A DNA stretch of 64,000 nt from Bradyrhizobium sp. (GTDB taxonomy: Bacteria; Pseudomonadota; Alphaproteobacteria; Rhizobiales; Xanthobacteraceae). The DNA lies in contig NZ_JACRMG010000027.1 in the NCBI RefSeq assembly GCF_016219575.1, positions 124,001-188,000 of the forward strand, given 5' to 3'. This document shows positions 9,257 to 22,334 of the stretch, piece by piece (positions within the stretch are counted from its first letter, which is position 1; every line of letters starts with the position of its first letter). Position numbers and translations under genes: made by a program. The notes beneath the pieces were generated by a model that worked only from the letters and a program-made list of their open reading frames with translations, was not told where the DNA came from and did not search any database.

Positions 9257-10239
9257 CAGTTCAATCCCGCCGTTGCGGAGAACACCGCGCCGCGCTGCTT
9301 GAAGCAGCGCCTGGAGAACAGCACCGCCTGCCGCAGCAGACCACTGTCGGACTCCAGGTTGATCTCGTCGATCACGGAATAGGCGTCCCAGCGCGAGCGC
9401 GCATGGACCATGCAGAAGATGTTGTAGGGCCAGGCCGGCAGATGCCGCGGCCGCCGGTAGCACAGCGTGACCTTGGGATGGCGCGCAAAGCTTTCCACGA
9501 CGTCGTCGAGGCGATCGTCGGGCACGTCCCACACCGCCATGGCGTTCGACCTGTAGCCGAGCTTCTCGTGCCTCACCACGCAGCCGAACCGCGTGACAAT
9601 GCCGGACGCCTTCATGTGCTCGAGGCGGTCGATGACTTCGGACTGTTTGAGGTCGAGCTTGTCGGCGACCGCGCGGTAGGGACGCTCGATCAGCGGCAGG
9701 CCGTCCTCGATCGCGGCGAGGATGGTCCTGTCGCGCGGATCGGGACGGTAGTCGGCGGGGTTTCCGACCTCGCGGCGCGGCGGCGGCGCGGCGCCGAGCG
9801 AAAAGCCGAGGCCGAGGTGATAGGCTTCCAGCATCGGCAGGTCGACGACTTCGAGCCTGGTCTTGTCATGGATGCGGCGGATCGTGGCCGCGACCGCCTC
9901 CGGCCCGGCGCCGGTAATCACGAACCAGAGATTGAGCGCATGCTCGCGCTCGTAATTGTGGGTGACCAGCGGCTCGCGGCTGACGATGCCGGCCACCTGT
10001 TCCAGTTGCTCCGGCGGCACCTGCATCGCCGCCAGCGTGCTGGCGCCGACGGTATTCGGCCTCACCACGGCGCCGACCCGGGAGATCACGTCGTTGTCCC
10101 GCATCTTGCGGAAGATGCCGATCGTCTCGTCCTGGTCGAGCGCGGCGAAGCGGCCGACCACCGCGAAAGGCTTTTCGACCAGCGGAAAGCCGTGCTGCCA
10201 GCGATCGATGAGCGCGAGCTCGGTCTGGTTCGGTGTCAT
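9256..10239 (-). CDS. nirDL: Fused siroheme decarboxylase NirD-NirL
   Basis: Two consecutive AsnC-like modules: MTPNQTELALIDRWQHGFPLVEKPF...HNYEREHALNLWFVIT and DPRDRTILAAIEDGLPLIERPYRAVADKL...CYRRPRHLPAWPYNIFCMVH. Confidence 0.85.
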   Translation of the reverse strand: MTPNQTELALIDRWQHGFPLVEKPFAVVGRFAALDQDETIGIFRKMRDNDVISRVGAVVRPNTVGASTLAAMQVPPEQLEQVAGIVSREPLVTHNYEREHALNLWFVITGAGPEAVAATIRRIHDKTRLEVVDLPMLEAYHLGLGFSLGAAPPPRREVGNPADYRPDPRDRTILAAIEDGLPLIERPYRAVADKLDLKQSEVIDRLEHMKASGIVTRFGCVVRHEKLGYRSNAMAVWDVPDDRLDDVVESFARHPKVTLCYRRPRHLPAWPYNIFCMVHARSRWDAYSVIDEINLESDSGLLRQAVLFSRRCFKQRGAVFSATAGLN

Positions 10240-11411
10240 TGTCCGATCCTCGTTGCGCGTGCGGTAAAGAAGATTCCCGAAGGCTTTTGCGCCGGTATTT
10301 CCGCCTTCTTCCTGAACGTCGCGGTGTCGTAGACGTCGATGCGGTCGGCATCGCGCACCGAGACCCATACCTCGTTGCCGCGCGGGGTGAATTCCAGATG
10401 CAGCACCGCCGGGCCCGGCGCGAAGCGGTGCACGACCTTGAGCGTCTGCACGTCGACGACGTCGATGGTGTCGTTCTTCGGATGGGCGAAATTGACCCAG
10501 ACCTGGCGCCCGTCCGGCCGCGCCACCGCGAACACCGGCTGGCCATGGGTGGCCACGCGGCCGGCCTCGGCGAAATTGCGGGTATCGACCGCGATCAGTT
10601 CGTGGCGGCCGACCGCGGGCAACAGCAGCTTGCCGCCGACCGCGGCCCAGCCCTCCAGATGCGGCATCTTGTAGACCGGCAGGCCTTCCTCGCCGCGGCC
10701 GTAGCGATCGAGAATGCGCTCGGCCTTCAGGGGCGCCTGCCAGGTATCGACATGCACGACGCCGTCCTCGCCGAACAGGCCGGCGAGATAGTGCCGGCCA
10801 TCCGGCGTGACGTTGCCGTCATAGGGCAGCTTGCCGACGCCGGTGAGCTTTACGACGGCGGGCGCTTCCGGGGTGGAAAGATCGGCTACCCAGATCTCGC
10901 CGGCGTCGTAGAGCGCAAAGGCGAAGCGCCGGCCCGGAAGGTCGACGAGGCCGACCGTCTTGGAGGATTTTCCGTCGGCGCCCTTGGCTGCAATGGTGGC
11001 AACCGGCTCGAGCGTGTCGGCGGCGAAGATCCGCACGCCGCCGGGCTCGTAATTCGAGACCGCGATCAGCGCGCCGTCATCCGAGATCGCGCCGCCGATG
11101 GAATTGCCGGCCTGCATGACGCGTTTGGCGATCGACGAGGTGAGCAGATCGACCTTGGTCAGCCCGCCGTCGCGGCCGAACACATAGGCATAGCGCTGAT
11201 CCGGCGAGAACACGGCGGAGGCGTGCGAGAGATCGCCGAGCCCCTCGACACGGCCGATCGTGCGCCGGGCCATTGTGTCCACGACCAGCACCGAACCGGC
11301 GGCGCGCTCGATTACGAGGCCGAGGCTGCCGGTGCCGCGCAATTCGCCGGCGCCGGCCAATGCCGGCACCATGAGCCAGAACAGGAGCAGAATGCGTGCA
11401 AACGCTTTCAT
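10236..11411 (-). CDS. nirF: Heme d1 biosynthesis protein NirF
   Basis: d1-like beta-propeller without cytochrome c domain, N-terminal signal/anchor MKAFARILLLFWLMVPALAGA. Confidence 0.88.
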   Translation of the reverse strand: MKAFARILLLFWLMVPALAGAGELRGTGSLGLVIERAAGSVLVVDTMARRTIGRVEGLGDLSHASAVFSPDQRYAYVFGRDGGLTKVDLLTSSIAKRVMQAGNSIGGAISDDGALIAVSNYEPGGVRIFAADTLEPVATIAAKGADGKSSKTVGLVDLPGRRFAFALYDAGEIWVADLSTPEAPAVVKLTGVGKLPYDGNVTPDGRHYLAGLFGEDGVVHVDTWQAPLKAERILDRYGRGEEGLPVYKMPHLEGWAAVGGKLLLPAVGRHELIAVDTRNFAEAGRVATHGQPVFAVARPDGRQVWVNFAHPKNDTIDVVDVQTLKVVHRFAPGPAVLHLEFTPRGNEVWVSVRDADRIDVYDTATFRKKAEIPAQKPSGIFFTARATRIGQ

Positions 11412-11749
11412 GGCAAGTTCCCCTGCTGCAAACGGTCCGCGATCCATTGCGCATCGCCTTCACTGAGCAGCGCGCGCCAAGGCGGCATCGGCGTGCCGGG
11501 AACACCGTCCAGGATGATGCCGACCAGCTGCTCGCGATTCCAGATTTTCAGGTTCTCTGACGTCAGCGGCTTGCCGAGGCCGCCGCGCAAGGTGAGGCCG
11601 TGGCAGGAACCGCAGTCCTGGCGCACGAGATTGGCGAGCTTGCCGGCGTTGGGGGCAATCTCGGCGGCAGAGACGGGCGCGGCTGCTGCCACCAGCGCAA
11701 GCGCCAGGTCAGGCAACAACTGAAACCGTATCGGCCTCCGCATCGTCAT
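11408..11749 (-). CDS. nirC: Small periplasmic cytochrome c (NirC-like)
   Basis: CGSCHG motif; ~110 aa; between nirF and nirE. Confidence 0.75.
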   Translation of the reverse strand: MTMRRPIRFQLLPDLALALVAAAAPVSAAEIAPNAGKLANLVRQDCGSCHGLTLRGGLGKPLTSENLKIWNREQLVGIILDGVPGTPMPPWRALLSEGDAQWIADRLQQGNLP

Positions 11750-12497
11750 GCTCGTTCCGCTCCAAGGTGCGCTCCAAGGCAAGCCCGGCGACCCGGCCAA
11801 TGATGAACAGGACGGGGCCGGAGAACGCCGCCTCGCGCGCCGCCATGGGCAGAGATGCGAGGCGTGTGCATATTCGCCGCTCCCGGTCGGTCGTGCCTTG
11901 ACACACCGCAAGAACCGGCGTGCTCATCGGAAGCCCGTGGGCGACGAGTTCCCCCGTGATCTCCTCGATATTGGAGAGACCCATGTAAACGACGAGAGTG
12001 GTATCGGGGTCGGCCAGGCTCGCCCAGTCGAGTTCAAGCGGCTCGTTGGCCTTGCGATGGCCGGTGACGTAGCGCACGCCGCTGGCGAGCCCGCGATGCG
12101 TCAGCGGGATGCGCGCAGCGGCCGCGCAACCCTGCGCCGCCGTGATGCCGGGGATCACTTCATATGGAATTCCCGCCGCCTCGAGCTCGGCCGCCTCCTC
12201 GCAGCCGCGCCCGAAGATGAAGGGATCGCCGCCCTTGAGCCGCACCACGGTGCGGCCGGCGCGGCCGAGGCGGATCAGGATTTCGTTGATTTCGGACTGC
12301 GGAACGGGATGAAAATCCGCCTGCTTGCCCACATTAATCTGCGCGACGCCGTCGCCGATCGTCTCCATGATGCGGTCGGACACCAGCCGGTCATAGACGA
12401 CGACATCGGCCTCCTCGATCGCGCGTATCGCCTTCAGGGTGAGAAGCTCGGGATCGCCCGGACCCGCCCCGACCAGATAGACCTTACCCATGCTCAT
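11709..12497 (-). CDS. nirE: Uroporphyrinogen-III C-methyltransferase (NirE/CobA)
   Basis: GKVYLVGAGPGDPELLTLKAIRAIEEADVVVYDRLVS... GDPFIFGRGCEEA... SUMT motifs. Confidence 0.92.
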   Translation of the reverse strand: MSMGKVYLVGAGPGDPELLTLKAIRAIEEADVVVYDRLVSDRIMETIGDGVAQINVGKQADFHPVPQSEINEILIRLGRAGRTVVRLKGGDPFIFGRGCEEAAELEAAGIPYEVIPGITAAQGCAAAARIPLTHRGLASGVRYVTGHRKANEPLELDWASLADPDTTLVVYMGLSNIEEITGELVAHGLPMSTPVLAVCQGTTDRERRICTRLASLPMAAREAAFSGPVLFIIGRVAGLALERTLERNEHDDAEADTVSVVA

Positions 12498-12564
12498 GCG
12501 CGCGCTCCGGCTGGCTCATTTCCCGCACACGGGGCGGCGCGGTGGCGCCGCCCCGATGTCGGGA

Positions 12565-16581
<4,017 letters not shown>

Positions 16582-16585
<4 letters not shown>

Positions 16586-17586
16586 CAAGCTTGCCTGAAA
16601 GGCCGACACGGCGGCGCGCGATCGCCATCTTCGCCGCAGCCGCGGCCGGCGCCATGGCCGGGGGCCCTGCCCGCTCTTCCGCCGAATACGTATGGCGCGG
16701 AGTGGCGATGGGCGCGGACGCAACGATCCTGTTCAACGGCATCGACCGTGACGCGGCAAGCGCCGCCGTCGCGCTAGTGGAAGCCGAGATCGACCGGCTG
16801 GAAGATGAACTGAGCCTGTTCCGGCAAGCTTCCGAACTGTGCCGACTCAACCGCGATGGCCGGCTGCAATCCCCGGGCGCCGACCTGCGGCGCGCCTTGA
16901 CGCTCGCGCTCGATACGGCGTCGGCGAGCGGCGGGCTGTTCGACCCGACCGTGCAGGCCCTGTGGGAGGCCCATGTCGACTGGTTCGCGGCAGCACCCGG
17001 CGCCGCAACGCCGCCGGATGATTTGATCGCGCGGGCGCGGCTGGCCGTCGACTGGCGCAAGGTGACGATCGAGCCGTCGTCGATCCATCTCGGCCACGGC
17101 CAGCGCGTTACGCTCAACGGGCTCGGCCAGGGCTATGTCACCGATCGCATCGCCGAGCTGCTCGCGGGCCGCGGCCTCAGGCACGTCCTCGTCGACCTCG
17201 GCGAACAGCGCGCCATCGACGCAAGGCTGGACGGCGCTCCCTGGCAGATCGCGCGTGCCGGCGGCGCACCGATCCGGCTACGGCGCGGCGCGCTCGCTAC
17301 CTCCGAAGGCTCAGGCTGCGTGCTCGGCGCCGGCGGCGCCGCGCATCACTTGTTCGACCCGCGCAGCGGCCGCAGCGCCGGCGGCTGGAAGACAGTGACC
17401 GTCCATCACCGCTCCGCCGCCGTCGCCGATGCACTGTCGACCGCTTTCTACATTGCTTCCGCCAACGAAATCGCGGCCCTGCTGCCGCAGTTCCCCGGCA
17501 CCGTGGTGTGGGCGCGCGATCACGCCAATGCCGGCCGGCGCTGGATCGCAGCCCCGGTTGACGATGTCGTGTCGCTGGAAGTCTGA
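16582..17586 (+). CDS. nirX: ApbE family FAD:protein FMN transferase (NosX/NirX-like)
   Basis: TSLPERPTRRRAIAIFAAAAAGAMAGG Tat-like signal; ApbE core (LNGLGQGYVTDRIAELL...VDLGEQRA); ATGA overlap with nirI. Confidence 0.85.
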
Positions 17587-17597
17587 CGGAAGCCGGA

Positions 17598-17978
17598 CTA
17601 CTTGGTCTTGCCCTCGGCGTCGTACTGCTTGAGATGGGCCCAGAGCGCCTTCGCCTCGGTCTCGTTCTTGATGCCGGCGAACACCATCTTGGTGCCGGGA
17701 ATCTTCGCCTTGGGATCCTTGATGTAGTCGAGGAAGCTCTCCTCGTTCCAGGTGATGCCTGAGCCCTTGTTGGCGTCGGAATAGTTGTAACCGGCGACGG
17801 TTCCGGACTTGCGGCCATCCAGCCCGTTGAGCACCGGCCCGACCTTGTTCTTCGCGGTTGGACCGACATCGTGACATGCCACGCATTTCTTGTACGAAGT
17901 GGCGCCCGCGGCCAGGTCTTGCGCGGCAGCCGTACCGACCCAGGCGATCGAAACCGCCGCCGCAACCAGTAACTTCCT
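17598..17978 (-). CDS. Class I cytochrome c (c2/c550-like)
   Basis: Signal peptide plus CVACHDVGPTAKNKVGPVLNGLDGRKSG...GTKMVFAGIK. Confidence 0.9.
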   Translation of the reverse strand, partial: RKLLVAAAVSIAWVGTAAAQDLAAGATSYKKCVACHDVGPTAKNKVGPVLNGLDGRKSGTVAGYNYSDANKGSGITWNEESFLDYIKDPKAKIPGTKMVFAGIKNETEAKALWAHLKQYDAEGKTK

Positions 17979-18016
17979 CATCTTCTTCTCCCTTTTCAAA
18001 GATTCCAAACAGCCGC

Positions 18017-18415
18017 TCAGTGGTCGCCCAGCGCCCGATGCAGTCGGGCATCGTGGCTTTCGAAATGGCGCGAGAACCAGGCGTCGAGCCGCTGCGCCAG
18101 CAGCTTCTCGTCAAAGAGGTCGTTTACCTCATAATCCTCCATGATGTCCCTGACCTCGTCGAGCAGGCGCTCGTGATCGTTCTTGTGCTGGCTGAGCTGA
18201 TCATAGCCCTTCTCGCGCATGAAGCGCTCCTCCAGCGCAAAATGCGCGGAGATCGCCTTGTAGAGATCGCCGAAGAAGCCGAGAACAGAAACCTTGGAGC
18301 CCTGGGTCGTGGCCTTCTCGTGCAAACGGTTGATCAGATCGACGAGTTCGCGATGTTCGTGATCCACCGCTTCGATGCCAACGCTATAGCGCTTCTCCCA
18401 TTGCAGCAGGCCCAT
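18017..18415 (-). CDS. Bacteriohemerythrin
   Basis: WEKRYSVGIEAVDHEHRELVDLIN...HFALEERFM...YDQLSQHKNDHERLLDEV...WFSRHFESHDARL. Confidence 0.93.
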   Translation of the reverse strand: MGLLQWEKRYSVGIEAVDHEHRELVDLINRLHEKATTQGSKVSVLGFFGDLYKAISAHFALEERFMREKGYDQLSQHKNDHERLLDEVRDIMEDYEVNDLFDEKLLAQRLDAWFSRHFESHDARLHRALGDH

Positions 18416-18425
18416 TGTATCCTCC

Positions 18426-18926
18426 TCAGCGAAAGACGAAGCTGCCGCTTTCCGGCCGGTAGTCGATCACCAGCATCTGGTCCGGCGCGAGCTCGACGCT
18501 GTCGCGGCGCTGGTGATCGAAACCGTCGGCGCGCGCGGTGTCACGCAAGCGAACGGCGAGGTCATGCTTGCCGGCCGGCAGGACGAAGCGCTGATAGACC
18601 CGCGACGGTCCATCGCCCGCGATGCCCGTCGGTTGCAGGCTCGCCTGGTAGACGCCGCGGCCGTCGACATCGAGCTCGACATAGATCGCGCGCCGCCCGC
18701 GCGGACAGTCCTTCACCCGCCGCATGTTGGGCGGCAGCTTTGCGATCTCCTCCGGCGTCAGGCGGCGGCACTCGCCCTTGCGGTCGGCGCCGTGCACGAA
18801 GGTGAGCATCACCACGCCCGTGCCCTTCGGAATCTGGCCCCAGGTAGGCCAATCCGACAGGGCGGCGACGCCGGCAAACAGCGCCACGATGACAATGAAT
18901 TGTCCTGTCAGCCGCACGGCCTTCAT
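18426..18926 (-). CDS. Conserved hypothetical exported or membrane-anchored protein
   Basis: MKAVRLTGQFIVIVALFAGVAALSDWPTWGQIPKGTGVVMLTFVHGADRKGECR...; starts within the 3' end of the cytochrome b fusion ORF. Confidence 0.75.
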   Translation of the reverse strand: MKAVRLTGQFIVIVALFAGVAALSDWPTWGQIPKGTGVVMLTFVHGADRKGECRRLTPEEIAKLPPNMRRVKDCPRGRRAIYVELDVDGRGVYQASLQPTGIAGDGPSRVYQRFVLPAGKHDLAVRLRDTARADGFDHQRRDSVELAPDQMLVIDYRPESGSFVFR

Positions 18927-20509
18927 GTCGCGCCCCTCTCCGTCTCGAGGGCTTTCGGCTGACGCGTCGGCGAAGACACCGGCAACGGCGACCGCAGCCG
19001 CTTTGGCGGCATCGCAGCCACGCGCTCGGCGAATTCGGCGATCTCCGTCTCGGCCCTGCTGGCGGCGAGCGCAGATGCCCACACCATCGCAATGCGCTCG
19101 CGGGGAACGCGCGCCCGCAAATAGGGATCGCGCTCGGCGGCGAAGCGCTGCTCGGTCCATTGCACGCCGAGCCGGTTGTAGCAGGCGCTTTCGGCGCAGC
19201 CGGCGACGACGACGCCGTCGGCAAGATCGCGGCTCAGGATGAAATCGATCAGCGACGGCGGCGCCATCGCGACGCAAGGCATCACCACGGTGTCGCCGAG
19301 CCGGCCGGCGGCCGCGCCATGCTCGCAGGCCAGCACCAGCACGCGGCCGGGCCCGCTCAGCCCGGCGGCCGTATCCATCACGCGCTCGCGCAGCTCCCGC
19401 AGCGAGTATTCCGGCAGGTCGATGCCGGTCTTCAATTCGTCGGTACGGCGGAACGGCGTCGACGAGGGGCAGGAGCCGACACAGATGCCGCAGGACACGC
19501 AGAGCGTGGGATTGACCTCGGCCTGCGTCGGGAACGGCAGCTTGTCGGTGCGGGGAACCAACCTGATGGCCTCGTACGGGCAATCTTCCGCGCAGCGGGC
19601 GCAGCCGTTGCAGTGGTCGAGATCGATCACCGCCGCCCTGGCCCTGCGGAGCGGCGGCAACCACGGCATCAGCGCGATCATCAGCGAGAAGGCGCCGAGG
19701 AAGGCCCACACCGCGCCGTTGCCCCACAATTCGGTCAGCGGATAGAGCGGCAGATAGAACCAGTCGAGCCCGACGTTGTTCGGCACCTTGGCAAGATCGG
19801 CCGGGCCTTGCGACAGCGCCGGCCTCCAGATCGACACCGCCAGCAGCGCAGCCAGCGACATCAGCGCAAGCGTACGCGGCGGGTTCACCTTGGGCCGCGA
19901 GATGCGCAGGATATGCACCCACATGATGAACAGCAGGAACAACGGCACCGCGACGTGCATGAACACCATCAGCGAGAAGAAGCGGCTGGTCAGCGTGCCG
20001 GTGGCGATGAAGTTGCGGGCGATCGGTTCGCCGAAGATCGGCAGCCAGTCCAGCAGTTCGGAAGAAACCAGCGCCACAAACTGGGCGAGCTTGTCCCACA
20101 CCAGCCAGTAGCCGGTGATACCGGAGACGTAGAGCAGCCAGATGATCGGCAGGCCCGTGAACCAGGAGAACCAGCGCACCCCGCGATAATGATCGAGGGA
20201 GAACTCGCGCAGCAGATGCACCGCCACCATCACCACCATCAGGTCGGAGGCGTAGCGGTGGAAACTGCGCATGACGCCGGCATGGAACCATTGGTCGCGC
20301 GAGATGTACTCGACCGACTGGTAGGCGCGGTCGATACCGGTATCGAAGAAGATGAAGAGGTAGATGCCGCTGACGGCGACGATCCAGAAGAAGAAGAATC
20401 CGAGCGCGCCGAGTTGCGCCAGCGGATTGAGCGACGGGCTGAACAGGCGGTCGAACGGCCGCTCGATCAGCTCAAACCCAGCTCTGAGCACTTTACGGAT
20501 GACGTTCAC
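18923..20509 (-). CDS. Cytochrome b (b6-like) - 2x[4Fe-4S] ferredoxin - MvhD/FlpD-like fusion protein
   Basis: Two His pairs with 14-residue spacing (FHRYASDLMVVMVAVH; MHVAVPLFLLFIMWVH), CNGCARCAEDCP and CVSCGICVGSCP clusters, then VLACEHG...GCAESACYNRLGVQWTEQRF. Confidence 0.88.
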   Translation of the reverse strand: MNVIRKVLRAGFELIERPFDRLFSPSLNPLAQLGALGFFFFWIVAVSGIYLFIFFDTGIDRAYQSVEYISRDQWFHAGVMRSFHRYASDLMVVMVAVHLLREFSLDHYRGVRWFSWFTGLPIIWLLYVSGITGYWLVWDKLAQFVALVSSELLDWLPIFGEPIARNFIATGTLTSRFFSLMVFMHVAVPLFLLFIMWVHILRISRPKVNPPRTLALMSLAALLAVSIWRPALSQGPADLAKVPNNVGLDWFYLPLYPLTELWGNGAVWAFLGAFSLMIALMPWLPPLRRARAAVIDLDHCNGCARCAEDCPYEAIRLVPRTDKLPFPTQAEVNPTLCVSCGICVGSCPSSTPFRRTDELKTGIDLPEYSLRELRERVMDTAAGLSGPGRVLVLACEHGAAAGRLGDTVVMPCVAMAPPSLIDFILSRDLADGVVVAGCAESACYNRLGVQWTEQRFAAERDPYLRARVPRERIAMVWASALAASRAETEIAEFAERVAAMPPKRLRSPLPVSSPTRQPKALETERGAT

Positions 20510-20576
20510 GTTGCTTCCTGTCGAAGCGCGATGACGCTTCCTTGAATGGTCATCACGCTCTATCTTTTTTGTTGGA

Positions 20577-20621
20577 GCAGAATCTTGTCCGAAAACCGGC
20601 TTCCACTTTTCCGGATCCTGC
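20577..20621. repeat. Dispersed palindromic repeat, copy 1
   Basis: GCAGAATCTTGTCCGAAAACCGGCTTCCACTTTTCCGGATCCTGC; inverted relative to the copy at 25404. Confidence 0.75.
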
Positions 20622-21428
20622 TCACGCCTTGCCCGTTGGCGCGTGCCCTGCTCGCAGCCATTCCCGCAGCAGCAGCCCGCCCATCACCAGCAGCGAGATC
20701 GCCGCCAGCACGCTGCCGAACACCAGCCCGTAATCGATGCGGTAGCGCCCTGCGCCCGGATCGTAGGCCGTGCAGATGAACTTGATGCGGTTGACGATGC
20801 CCGTGAACGTGAAGGACGTGCTGGTGCCGTAGACCACGTCCTTCATCGGCTCCATGAACATGCGCAGCGGAAACGCCTCGCCATAGACGTGACGATAGAC
20901 CTTGCCGTCGCGGTCGAGGATCGTGGTCTGGGTGGGATGATCGAATCCGCCGCCGACCGCGCGATAGCTGAAGCCGAGATCGTCCAGCAGCGCGGCGATG
21001 GTGGCGGCGTCGCCGCTGGCGACCCGCCAGTTCGGCAGCGTGATGCCCTGCTGCGATGCGAATTGCGCCATCCGCGGCACGGTGTCGTTGCGGGCATCGA
21101 AGCCGACCGTGAGCACGGCAAAGCGATCGAGCCCGAACATCCGGCCGGCCTCCGTCACCGCATCGATGGTGCGCTGGGTGGTCGGCGGACAGACCGAGCT
21201 ACAGGATGAATAGACGAGGCTGATGACCAGCGGCTTGCCGCGGTAGTCCGTCAGCCGGAACGGCGTGCCGTGGCTGTCGGTCAGCGCGTGGCTGCCGACC
21301 GTGCGGCCCAGCGCCTGCGTCGATTTTGCGATCGCAGCGGCCGGATCGAGCGCCGGCGCAGCCGCCGCGGGCATGGCGAGAAGGCCGGCCAGCGCGGATG
21401 CCGCACATGCCGCGCGAAGGCATTTCAT
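20622..21428 (-). CDS. SCO1/SenC family copper chaperone-like protein with C-terminal TM helix
   Basis: SLVYSSCSSVCPPTTQ copper motif, FDHPTQTTILDRDGKVYR, C-terminal membrane segment. Confidence 0.9.
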   Translation of the reverse strand: MKCLRAACAASALAGLLAMPAAAAPALDPAAAIAKSTQALGRTVGSHALTDSHGTPFRLTDYRGKPLVISLVYSSCSSVCPPTTQRTIDAVTEAGRMFGLDRFAVLTVGFDARNDTVPRMAQFASQQGITLPNWRVASGDAATIAALLDDLGFSYRAVGGGFDHPTQTTILDRDGKVYRHVYGEAFPLRMFMEPMKDVVYGTSTSFTFTGIVNRIKFICTAYDPGAGRYRIDYGLVFGSVLAAISLLVMGGLLLREWLRAGHAPTGKA

Positions 21429-22297
21429 GACAGAAGTCCGGCGGCGCTCGAGAGCAGCGCACCCGCGACCAGCAAGGCAAGCTGCAGCAGCGAGGCGAAG
21501 AAATTCCCCATCGCATTCTTTTTCGAGGGATCGCGATGGAGCACGATGCTCTTCCAGACGAACCATCCGCCGCCGATCGCCGCGCAGATTCCGTAGAGCA
21601 TCCCTGCCCCGAACCAGACCGGGACAAGCGAGATTGCGGCCAGCGCCACCGCATGGAAGAGCACGGCCAGAGTCCAGGCGTAGGCCGGCACCACCACCGG
21701 CAGCATGGGGATGTTCGCCCGCGCATAGTCGTCGCCCTTGGCGGCGGCGAGGCTCCAGAAATGCGGCGGGGTCCACAGGAACAGCACGACCGCCAGCACC
21801 GTCGGAATGACTTGCGGCGAGGGATCGACCGCGGCGGCGCCCGCCATGACGGCAAAACTGCCGGCGAGCCCGCCGACCACGATATTCCATGTGCTGCGGC
21901 GCTTCAGCCAGACGGTGTAGACGATGCCGTAGGTGAAGGCGCCGAGAAACACATAGCCCGCTGCGGCATGGCCTGCCGTCAGTACCGCCAGCGCCAGCGA
22001 GGCCACCAGCAGCGCCAGAAAGGCGGCGAGCCACCACGGGCTCGCCTTGAGCGCCCCGCTCGCAAACGGGCGGGTGCAGGTCCGCCGCATCAGCTTGTCG
22101 AGGTCGCGTTCGTAGTAGTGATTGAAGGCACCGGCCGCGCCCGAAGCACCGAGCACGGCCAGCGTCAGGCCGGCGATCTGCCACCATGCCAGATGCGGGC
22201 CGCTTGTCGCCGCCACACCGGCCAGCGCGCTGGCCGCAATCGCGACGCCGATCCTGAGCTTCAGGAGCGATATCGTCATCGAGGCTACAGCGCGCAT
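21425..22297 (-). CDS. cyoE: Protoheme IX farnesyltransferase (heme O synthase)
   Basis: GAAGAFNHYYERDLDKLMRRTCTRPFASG and FLWTPPHFWSLAA prenyltransferase motifs. Confidence 0.93.
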   Translation of the reverse strand: MRAVASMTISLLKLRIGVAIAASALAGVAATSGPHLAWWQIAGLTLAVLGASGAAGAFNHYYERDLDKLMRRTCTRPFASGALKASPWWLAAFLALLVASLALAVLTAGHAAAGYVFLGAFTYGIVYTVWLKRRSTWNIVVGGLAGSFAVMAGAAAVDPSPQVIPTVLAVVLFLWTPPHFWSLAAAKGDDYARANIPMLPVVVPAYAWTLAVLFHAVALAAISLVPVWFGAGMLYGICAAIGGGWFVWKSIVLHRDPSKKNAMGNFFASLLQLALLVAGALLSSAAGLLS

Positions 22298-22334
22298 GGT
22301 TCTCTCCTTCTTCTTCTTCTGGAACTACGGTCGA

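Noticed and set aside
7064-9382. 772-aa plus-strand ORF
   Set aside because: Antisense shadow of nirJ/nirH/nirG, which have clear motifs on the other strand.
20530-20550. TTGAATGGTCATCA upstream of the cytochrome b fusion as an FNR box
   Set aside because: Arms not symmetric (TTGA-N6-ATCA offset); gene can be transcribed from the upstream operon.
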